In this document: positions 1 to 4,435 of the stretch, piece after piece
Layout of the letters: each line of letters starts with the position of its first letter
Numbering within the stretch: position 1 is the first letter of the stretch
From: an archaeon
Lineage (GTDB): Archaea > Thermoproteota > Nitrososphaeria > Nitrososphaerales > Nitrosopumilaceae
Assembly: GCA_021824845.1 (NCBI GenBank)
Contig: JAKAJY010000170.1
Span: 1 to 5,225, forward strand
Direction of reading: 5' to 3'
Length of the DNA: 5,225 nucleotides
Position numbers and translations under genes: made by a program
The notes under the pieces: model-generated
Database searches by the model: none
What the model saw: only the letters and a program-made list of their open reading frames with translations
What the model was told of the DNA's origin: nothing

Positions 1-630
1 CAAGAGCAAAAAGTACGGAATGATATTGAAATTGACTTTTACAGTCCTGCGCCAATTACGCTTCCTGCGGCAGGACCTGATGTCAGCAAGCAGCTTTTAC
101 AGATGCTGGAAAAACAAAAAATCAGATTCCATGGAAATTGTAAAACCAAATCTGTTCAGAAAGGCAAGCTGAAATTCGAAGACGGCAATGAAGCTGACTT
201 TGATGTGTTGATTGCAATACCTCCGCACAAGGCGCCAAAGACAGTGTACGAGTGTGGCCTGGCACAGGAAGGCGGATACATACCTGTAAAGCGAAACTGC
301 AAGACCGGCGTTGATTCAGTTTATGCAATAGGTGATGTTACCACAATGATGGTAACTGACAAAATAGCAGTACCAAAGGCTGGAATCTTTGCGGAAGGCC
401 AGGGAGTTGCAGTAGCGCGAGATATCATTTCACAAATAAAGCGAGAGCAGAACAATTCGATATTTGATGGCAAGGGTGGCTGCTTTGTGGAAATGGGAAA
501 CACTGCGGGATATGTCTATGTGGACATGTTTGCAAGTCCGGATCCCATTACACGATTAGACGAGCCTGCGCCACAACACATGATTGAAAAAGAACAATTT
601 GAAAAGGAGCGAATTGAAAAATGGTTATGA
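1..630 (+). CDS. FAD-dependent pyridine nucleotide-disulfide oxidoreductase, sulfide:quinone oxidoreductase-like (5' partial)
   Basis: The frame is open from base 1 to the TGA at 628-630, so this is the C-terminal 209 residues of a longer protein whose start and first Rossmann fold lie to the left. The clearest motif is VYAIGDV (319-339), the second FAD-contacting motif of the Pyr_redox_2 fold, followed by the helix VPKAGIFAEGQGVAVARDI typical of the family. The tail around GCFVEMGNTAGYVYVDMF and the charged C-terminal helix ending EKERIEKWL resemble the flavocytochrome c/sulfide:quinone oxidoreductase branch, membrane-associated enzymes that pass electrons to quinone. Cysteines are visible in YECGL, RNCKTG and GGCFVE, but the part holding the other SQR redox cysteines is missing, so sulfide as substrate is unproven. 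A type II NADH dehydrogenase or another quinone reductase is the main alternative. The 3' end overlaps the convergent small gene by 6 nt. Confidence 0.85.
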   Translation, partial: QEQKVRNDIEIDFYSPAPITLPAAGPDVSKQLLQMLEKQKIRFHGNCKTKSVQKGKLKFEDGNEADFDVLIAIPPHKAPKTVYECGLAQEGGYIPVKRNCKTGVDSVYAIGDVTTMMVTDKIAVPKAGIFAEGQGVAVARDIISQIKREQNNSIFDGKGGCFVEMGNTAGYVYVDMFASPDPITRLDEPAPQHMIEKEQFEKERIEKWL

Positions 631-831
631 TTCCTTTTTCTCTCTGCTCATGTGACCCATCAGAGCTTTGAGATCAGCTGAAATATCGTCTGGATTTTTC
701 ATAATGTCTAGTTTTTCTGGAATGCTTTTTTTGAAGTCCTCTGCTTCTAGTTCAATTCGTAGCTTTTCTTTGCAGTTTGTATGATCATCGTTTGTACCGG
801 AAATCTTGTGGCAAATAGAGCAGATCTTCAT
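625..831 (-). CDS. Small CCHC zinc-finger-like protein, uncharacterised (68 aa)
   Basis: This is a 68-residue protein starting at an ATG (829-831) and ending with TAA at 625-627. The N-terminus carries C4-x2-C7-H8 and then H17-x2-C20, a compact CCHC pattern that could bind one zinc ion. The remaining ~48 residues are highly charged and probably helical (ELEAEDFKKSIPEKLDIMKN...), with no membrane segment or signal peptide, so it should be cytoplasmic. I do not recognise a named family. Three things support it as a real gene: the metal-binding pattern, an ATG start, and a TATA-like box about 30 nt upstream (856-866) that would give an almost leaderless transcript. It is divergent from the tRNA-Pro gene and convergent with the oxidoreductase gene, whose last codons it overlaps. 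A nucleic-acid or protein-binding regulator is possible but is only an inference from the finger. Confidence 0.7.
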   Translation of the reverse strand: MKICSICHKISGTNDDHTNCKEKLRIELEAEDFKKSIPEKLDIMKNPDDISADLKALMGHMSREKKES

Positions 832-855
832 GGAGTGATTTTAGTGATCCTACGA

Positions 856-866
856 TTTAATTATTT
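856..866. promoter_or_regulatory. Shared, nearly symmetric TATA-like box between tRNA-Pro and the zinc-finger gene
   Basis: TTTAATTATTT reads as a TATA-like element on both strands because of its TAATTA core. Its centre (861) is 27 nt from the first base of the mature tRNA (888) and 30 nt from the ATG of the divergent small gene (831). Archaeal TATA boxes usually sit about 25-30 nt before the transcription start, so this one box could serve both genes. No second candidate box of similar quality is visible in the 56-nt gap. That both directions are active is an inference. Confidence 0.55.
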
Positions 867-887
867 CACGTTTTGTGTGGCTTCTTA

Positions 888-962
888 GGGGCCGTAGTCC
901 AGCTTGGTTAAGATGCTAGCCTGGGGTGCTAGAGATCGTGAGTTCAAATCTCACCGGCCCCA
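888..962 (+). tRNA. tRNA-Pro, anticodon GGG
   Basis: A full cloverleaf can be drawn. The acceptor arm GGGGCCG (888-894) pairs with CGGCCCC (955-961), with discriminator A at 962. The D arm spans 897-914, with the GG of its loop at 906-907 and a weak stem containing a G-U pair. The anticodon stem CTAGC/GCTAG (916-920/928-932) encloses the loop CTGGGGT, which places the anticodon GGG at 923-925, reading proline CCC. The T arm is GTGAG-TTCAAAT-CTCAC (938-954). There is no intron in the anticodon loop and no encoded CCA (962 is followed by TTT). The 3' end therefore needs the CCA-adding enzyme, whose gene is at the other end of this window. Expression probably uses the box at 856-866 and a T-run just downstream. 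Confidence 0.96.
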
Positions 963-970
963 TTTATTAT

Positions 971-985
971 GAAAAATAATTTTTA
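971..985 (+). terminator. Likely T-rich terminator of the tRNA gene
   Basis: The sequence GAAAAATAATTTTTA begins 9 nt after the tRNA and contains a T5 run at 980-984. Archaeal RNA polymerase often stops at such oligo-T runs, without needing a stable GC-rich hairpin. The A5/T5 dyad could fold but would be weak. The call rests on position and composition only. The same AT-rich patch could instead act as a TATA element for the short ORF at 1022. Confidence 0.4.
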
Positions 986-1021
986 TGGTTTCAGATTTAT
1001 CATAACTACATTCACTTACAC

Positions 1022-1084
1022 ATGGGGTTAGAAGGAAAAATGCCAACAAACAAACCAGAAATCAAAATCGAAGGTAACGATTAA
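1022..1084 (+). CDS. Possible 20-residue micro-ORF (doubtful)
   Basis: An ATG at 1022 opens 20 codons (MGLEGKMPTNKPEIKIEGND) and stops with TAA at 1082-1084. That stop overlaps a further ATG (TAATG) that opens only seven codons. The peptide is hydrophilic with no recognisable motif. There is no Shine-Dalgarno sequence, so it would have to be near-leaderless; the AT-rich patch at 971-985 is about 40 nt upstream and could be its TATA element. I see nothing else coding between the tRNA and the gene at 1159. An ORF this short can occur by chance, and conservation across genomes would decide the question. Confidence 0.2.
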   Translation: MGLEGKMPTNKPEIKIEGND

Positions 1085-1120
1085 TGGACAACATTGATTC
1101 AAAATGAAAAAACCGTCAAC

Positions 1121-1128
1121 TTTAAATA
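1121..1128 (+). promoter_or_regulatory. TATA box for the gene starting at 1159
   Basis: TTTAAATA is a near-consensus archaeal TATA box. Its centre lies about 34 nt upstream of the ATG at 1159, which predicts a transcription start near 1150 and a 5' leader of under 10 nt. No Shine-Dalgarno sequence precedes the ATG, which fits near-leaderless initiation. This separates the downstream two-gene cassette transcriptionally from the tRNA. Confidence 0.6.
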
Positions 1129-1158
1129 AAGAATCTTCTTAAGAAAATAATAAGTAAT

Positions 1159-1416
1159 ATGTTAAGTGATGAATTTAGAGATAAATTAATGAGAAAATTA
1201 GCGCAGACGCCGAAAGAAGCAGTGAAGGAAATTGAAAATAATCCTCAGATATTGAAGATTCTTTTGGATTCAGAAAGTGAAAAAATTAAGTATATCAAAA
1301 TGAACGAAGAACTTCAGACTAGATTAAAACAGCAATCTGAAAAACTGAATGTAACACAGGGTTGGCTCATAGGTGCAGGATTATTATTATTTTTAAGTTT
1401 GTTAAGTGATGACTAA
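1159..1416 (+). CDS. Small coiled-coil protein with C-terminal membrane anchor, uncharacterised (85 aa)
   Basis: This 85-residue protein has three visible zones. Residues 1-35 are helical and charged (MLSDEFRDKLMRKLAQTPKEAVKEIENN). Residues 36-65 form a likely coiled coil (ESEKIKYIKMNEELQTRLKQQSEKL). Residues 66-82 are a hydrophobic helix (VTQGWLIGAGLLLFLSLLS) ending in two aspartates. This is the layout of a tail-anchored protein with its bulk in the cytoplasm. I recognise no family and give no function. It has a strong TATA box 34 nt upstream and an ATG start, and it ends only 2 nt before the ATG of the next gene, so the two form an operon and are probably coupled in translation. It is visibly richer in A+T than the genes at either end of the window, which fits acquired DNA. 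A 13-nt direct repeat lies at both ends of the gene (1160-1172 and 1400-1412). Confidence 0.7.
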   Translation: MLSDEFRDKLMRKLAQTPKEAVKEIENNPQILKILLDSESEKIKYIKMNEELQTRLKQQSEKLNVTQGWLIGAGLLLFLSLLSDD

Positions 1417-1418
1417 TC

Positions 1419-1761
1419 ATGAGTATTCTTGATAAAAATATACAAAATTTAGTCAGGAAAAAACTGAAGTTAGAAGCAAAACCAAGAAAGAAAATTACAA
1501 AGAAATCTAAACAAAAACCCAAACCATTGACATTAGAACAAATTGGTGAAAAAGATTGTAATCTGATTTGTTCTTTATGGAACTCAAACCAATCCATCTA
1601 AAGTCTACATCGGTGGTTATAGAATACATCATGGACTTGTTGGTCTTGGCCTCAAAATTTATGGTGTAGTAGAAAACGATCCTTATCTTAAAGGAGTAGG
1701 AAAGGCACTAATGAAAGATGATATTAAAGATGCTTCTGATTGGTTTAATTTCAAAAAGTAA
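1419..1761 (+). pseudogene. Frameshifted gene: Lys-rich N-terminus plus Gly-rich HH-G...DD tail, uncharacterised
   Basis: The first frame opens at ATG 1419 and gives a 60-residue product, strongly basic over residues 13-36 (RKKLKLEAKPRKKITKKSKQ), ending at TAA 1599-1601. A second frame, one base ahead, is open from 1567 to TAA 1759-1761. It encodes YGTQTNPSKVYIGGYRIHHG, then LVGLGLKIYGVVENDPYLKG and a DDIKDASDWFNFKK end. It has no start codon of its own before 1711, so it is best read as the continuation of the first frame. Removing one T from the TTT at 1575-1577 joins them as ...CNLICSYGTQTNPSKVY..., about 113 residues in all. The spaced HH, repeated glycines and terminal DD look like a conserved small domain, but I cannot name it. 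The shift may be a real mutation, a sequencing error or programmed +1 frameshifting. The gene follows its neighbour after 2 nt. Confidence 0.6.
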
Positions 1762-2092
1762 TCCATAACAGTTCCTTTTGACGTAAGGAAATCTGACAAA
1801 GATTTACAGCATTAAAATAGGATTGTACAACAAGACCATGCCATCAATTTCAAATCCTGATTTGATCTGCCAATAAAATCCGCACATCTATCACAATACG
1901 AAGCCAATCTGCCCCCATTTTACGCACAACCTGTGCCTGACCCCCATATCTTGTAAAAATCACAATTTGGTACCGAGTGCGTCCAATTTGAACAGCATGC
2001 TGGATAATAGCTTGACTGGTATAGTATGGATAGGCGTTTGAGGTTGTCGTCAAAATACCGCCGTAATTGACCTTAAGCCTTGGATGCCTGTT
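1762..2092. other. 331-nt gap without a convincing gene; holds an open minus-strand frame
   Basis: This gap lies between two convergent genes. On the minus strand a frame is open from the codon after the stop of the secreted-protein gene (2090-2092) down to a TGA at 1850-1852, 80 codons. It has no ATG start, only a TTG at 2051-2053. The reading (KVNYGGILTTTSNAYPYYTS..., IGRTRYQIVIFTRYGGQAQV..., KMGADWLRIVIDV) looks protein-like and is in the same frame as the upstream gene, so it may be a remnant of a longer or displaced coding sequence. I recognise no family. Its CGT/CGG/CGC arginine codons differ from the AGA-leaning neighbours. Short dyads are present: CAGCATGCTG at 1993-2002, GCACA/TGTGC at 1924-1936 and TCAAATC/GATTTGA at 1850-1865. 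No strong terminator, RNA gene or promoter is evident. Confidence 0.4.
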
Positions 2093-3052
2093 TTAGTTTC
2101 TGCATTTACAGTTTGACTCGCCACAAAGGCAATACACCTCAAATGTGAACACTTTGGTTTTTGATGCTATTCCATCTGTGACATCCACATATACCAAAAA
2201 TGTCTCAATGTCAGTATAGTCCGTGCTCAGCTCCCACGATATGGAATAATTCCCATCAGAGTCAGTCTCCCCTTTGAATTCCTCCAGTATGTCCTCACCA
2301 TAGTTCTCAACGCGCACAAAAACCGTAGCACCATCCACATCTCCTTCAAAATTTTCTACGTGAATGTCCAGATTTTGCGTGGTTCCACGCCTTACTGCCT
2401 TTTGACCATGAATCGAAACATCAAGGCCTGGATCTATTTTGGTAGCATCTACTACATCCAACACCAAAATCTTTTTGTCAATCAAATATTGGATGCCAGA
2501 TAGAAACTCTGAATCAGAGATTTTTCCTTCAACCCACCATCTGACAGATGATTTCATCCAGCTTGGAATGATCGAGTTTTTTTGTACAGCAAAATAGTAC
2601 GGAGACATCTCTTTTCCTGCATGATATGCAATGATCTCATACGTACCAGTGGGCGAATCATGATCCAATGGAATTGATGTAGAGTATGATCCGCTTTGCA
2701 AAACCGGAATTGTGTACTCTGTTCGTATGCCGTCTGGCCTAGTTACAACCAAGGAGACTGGGCTTGTCTGCCCCACATCACTACTTCGACCAGAAATTTT
2801 GATGAGAACTGTCTCACCATATTTTGGTAGGGTGTATGTGTTTTGAGCGACCTTTATCTTTTGGAATTTTATCAAATCTCGCTTGTTCAGCTCTACTAGC
2901 GAGTCAACAAACGCGGAATCCTCTACCTTATCTAGAGTCCAGAGTTTTATCTTGCTTTTAATCCAGTTTGGGATCTCTTCTGCATTTGCAGAATTTATCG
3001 ATGTTATCATTACCATAGACACCACAACCAACAGGAAAAGCAGAATTTGCAA
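2093..3052 (-). CDS. Secreted protein with two 'IPxWxK...W' modules and two Ig-like domains
   Basis: Residues 1-24 form a hydrophobic export signal ending in an ANA cleavage site, so the mature protein starts near EEIPNW and acts outside the cell. Two copies of a thaumarchaeal module follow: IPNWIKSKIKLW...D..FVDSL at residues 27-60 and IPSWMKSSVRWWVEGKISDS at 162-195. Each precedes a beta-rich, Ig-like region (about 70-156 and 208-307). The first region, with TRPDG and SPTGTYEI, resembles macroglobulin-type or Ig-like folds; the second has the DSDGNYS turn of such domains. The end carries C308, C310, C315 and C317. A cell-surface or binding role is an inference, and no catalytic motif is seen. 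The start is a TTG, forced by an in-frame TGA immediately before it; the ATG at residue 13 would leave a signal peptide that is too short. It lies 31 nt after the glycosylase gene, with a possible promoter in that gap. Confidence 0.8.
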   Translation of the reverse strand: MQILLFLLVVVSMVMITSINSANAEEIPNWIKSKIKLWTLDKVEDSAFVDSLVELNKRDLIKFQKIKVAQNTYTLPKYGETVLIKISGRSSDVGQTSPVSLVVTRPDGIRTEYTIPVLQSGSYSTSIPLDHDSPTGTYEIIAYHAGKEMSPYYFAVQKNSIIPSWMKSSVRWWVEGKISDSEFLSGIQYLIDKKILVLDVVDATKIDPGLDVSIHGQKAVRRGTTQNLDIHVENFEGDVDGATVFVRVENYGEDILEEFKGETDSDGNYSISWELSTDYTDIETFLVYVDVTDGIASKTKVFTFEVYCLCGESNCKCRN

Positions 3053-3070
3053 TCACACCATTAATCTGGT

Positions 3071-3080
3071 TTTTAATAAA
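3071..3080 (-). promoter_or_regulatory. TATA-like box before the secreted-protein gene
   Basis: Read on the minus strand the box is TTTATTAAAA, inside the 31-nt gap after the glycosylase stop. Its centre is about 24 nt before the TTG start at 3052, which would give a leaderless or nearly leaderless message. This suggests the secreted-protein gene can be transcribed separately from the cca cluster. A partial Shine-Dalgarno-like GGTG also sits 3 nt before the TTG, so read-through expression remains possible. Confidence 0.4.
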
Positions 3081-3083
3081 AAA

Positions 3084-3680
3084 TCATTCTATTGATTCAT
3101 CTTGACTTCGCCACAAATACCACGTAGCCACACTTCGGTATGGTCTCCATTTTTCCGCAATGCGCTCAATTTGCTCTTTTTCTGGCAGCTCTTCCAGCGA
3201 ATATAGATTTTTGATGCCTTTTCTCAAGCCTAGGTCACCAACAGGCAGAACATCCAGTCTTCCAAGTGAGAATATCAAAAACATCTCTGCAGTCCACCTG
3301 CCAATTCCTTTGACTTGAGTTAACTGTACAATAACTTCTTCATCGCTTAGATTTTTCATGTAGGATAGTCTGATCTCTTTTGATTCTACTTTTTTTGAGA
3401 GATCCTTGATGTATGATACTTTCATGTAGGATAGACCTGCTTTACGTAGCTTGGCATCAGATGTTCCTACCACATCAGCTGGCTTTGGAAATTTTCCATA
3501 GATTGCCCGAAATCTTGTAGAAATGGAATCAGCTGCCTTTGCTGATAGCTGCTGCGTGATGATTGCTTCAACCAAAGATTCGTATGGATTTTTTGTCAGC
3601 GAGAGATTGAATTCTCCGACTAGATCGATTATTTTTGCTAGCTTGCGATCCTTTCTTAGATGATTTAGTGGTGCACTCAA
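3084..3680 (-). CDS. DNA-3-methyladenine glycosylase II-type (AlkA-like, HhH-GPD superfamily)
   Basis: This 198-residue protein is predicted to remove damaged (typically alkylated) bases from DNA, starting base-excision repair. Residues 38-50 (VEAIITQQLSAKA) match the conserved QQ helix of the family. Residues 121-136 (TQVKGIGRWTAEMFLI) form the helix-hairpin-helix DNA-binding element. D149 in LPVGDLGL sits where the catalytic aspartate of E. coli AlkA (D238, in LPDDYL) is found. The C-terminal KWRPYRSVATWYLWR is also typical. There are no iron-sulfur cysteines, so it is not of the EndoIII/MutY type, and the N-terminal domain of E. coli AlkA is absent, as in many short archaeal forms. The precise lesion range cannot be read from sequence. 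The start is a TTG that overlaps the kinase stop (TTGA), with no in-frame ATG before residue 86, so translation is probably coupled to the kinase gene. The start lies inside a perfect palindrome. Confidence 0.88.
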   Translation of the reverse strand: MSAPLNHLRKDRKLAKIIDLVGEFNLSLTKNPYESLVEAIITQQLSAKAADSISTRFRAIYGKFPKPADVVGTSDAKLRKAGLSYMKVSYIKDLSKKVESKEIRLSYMKNLSDEEVIVQLTQVKGIGRWTAEMFLIFSLGRLDVLPVGDLGLRKGIKNLYSLEELPEKEQIERIAEKWRPYRSVATWYLWRSQDESIE

Positions 3681-3695
3681 GTTAACTTGAGTGCA
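3672..3695. repeat. Perfect 24-bp palindrome across the kinase stop/glycosylase start
   Basis: TGCACTCAAGTT is followed directly by its exact reverse complement AACTTGAGTGCA, with no spacer and no mismatch. The dyad contains the last codons and TGA of the kinase gene and the first codons, including the TTG start, of the glycosylase gene. As DNA it could be a two-fold symmetric operator. As RNA it could form a 10-bp hairpin with a TTAA loop that hides the TTG. Both roles are inferences; the symmetry itself is exact. Confidence 0.9.
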
Positions 3696-4435
3696 TCAAG
3701 CACATCATCAAAACTTTCCTGGGTTCGTAGTTCCTTGTATTTTCGTAGTACTGTGATGATTTTTTGCTTTGGTGGCAGCTTGTAGATTCTATTTACCATT
3801 TTTGCAATGCCCGAGCCGATCAAAATCGCTTGGCATGCAGATGTCACATTAGAGACTTTTCTCTCAAGACTAGAACTCTCAAAATCAATTAATGTGATTT
3901 TTTTGCCAACAATGACATGTTTTGTTATGTTGCTCAGCTCGCCGTGATCAATTCCTGCAGAATCCAATCTATAACAATCAGTGAGAACCTTGCGTATTGT
4001 GTTTTTGAGCGAGGCAGAACTTCCCTTTCCCTTTAGGTCTTTAATCCAATCATAGATCTTTACGCCATCCAGATACTCCATTACCAAAAAATTCTTGCTA
4101 CTGGCAATTAGTTTGGGGCCTGCGCCTGCCTTGTTTGCTGCCTGCAATAGTGCGGCTTCACCCTTCATGTCAGGTCTTGGCGAATCAGTTCGTCGAATCT
4201 TTAGTGCGACCTTTTTTGTACCTAGCTTTGCCAGCACCACAACGCCAGTGTAGCCTTTTCCTAGAACACAGATCTTGTTTATGATCATTGAACCCTCAAA
4301 GATTACTCCGCTTATTCCGAGCTTTTTTAGCTCATTGATTCTGGTCTGAATCTGTGATTTTGTTGCCCTTGGGTAGCCTAGTATGGTATTGTGTGGTTCT
4401 TTGGTTAGATCTCTAAGTGGAAAAAATTGTCTCAT
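3677..4435 (-). CDS. Archaeal predicted Ser/Thr protein kinase of the COG2112 type (RIO-like fold)
   Basis: Counting from the ATG at 4433-4435 the protein has 252 residues. Kinase landmarks appear in order: glycine loop LGKGYTGVVVLA (58-69), VALK lysine K79, helix-C glutamate E93 (KGEAALL), hinge FLVMEYLDG (116-124), catalytic-loop equivalent DHGELSN (163-169) and LIDFESSS (182-189) in place of DFG. The usual catalytic HRD/HGD aspartate is Glu (E166), and an Asn is at +3 instead of +5. As I recall, this DHGEL...IDFE pattern is typical of COG2112 and not a private mutation. An N-terminal ~50-residue helical region precedes the fold. Substrates are unknown; the coupling to cca suggests, but does not show, a link to tRNA or translation. 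An upstream in-frame ATG at 4489 would add 18 residues but would overlap the cca gene by 77 nt instead of 23, and PLRDLTKEPHNTILGYP fits the family N-terminus, so I prefer 4435. Confidence 0.82.
   Translation of the reverse strand: MRQFFPLRDLTKEPHNTILGYPRATKSQIQTRINELKKLGISGVIFEGSMIINKICVLGKGYTGVVVLAKLGTKKVALKIRRTDSPRPDMKGEAALLQAANKAGAGPKLIASSKNFLVMEYLDGVKIYDWIKDLKGKGSSASLKNTIRKVLTDCYRLDSAGIDHGELSNITKHVIVGKKITLIDFESSSLERKVSNVTSACQAILIGSGIAKMVNRIYKLPPKQKIITVLRKYKELRTQESFDDVLDALKLT

Noticed and set aside
122..503. Minus-strand open frames opposite the oxidoreductase gene
   Set aside because: The plus strand carries the FAD-binding motif and a continuous frame from the window edge, and the antisense products have no motif.
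1367..1597. Minus-strand frame opposite the two-gene cassette
   Set aside because: Its Phe/Ile-rich translation mirrors the Lys-rich plus-strand gene. The plus strand has a TATA box, an ATG start and a 2-nt gene spacing.
1848..1856. TTCAAATC shared with the T-loop of tRNA-Pro, considered as an att-site remnant
   Set aside because: Only 8 nt match and neither flank resembles the tRNA. A real att duplication should extend through the T stem or acceptor arm.
1855..1950. Plus-strand stretch of about 29 open codons ending near 1955
   Set aside because: It looks protein-like locally (QYEANLPPFYAQPV) but has no start codon and is closed by stops on both sides.
2883..3095. Plus-strand frame opposite the signal peptide of the secreted protein
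   Set aside because: It has no promoter or motif, and the minus-strand reading has a clear export signal and domain modules.
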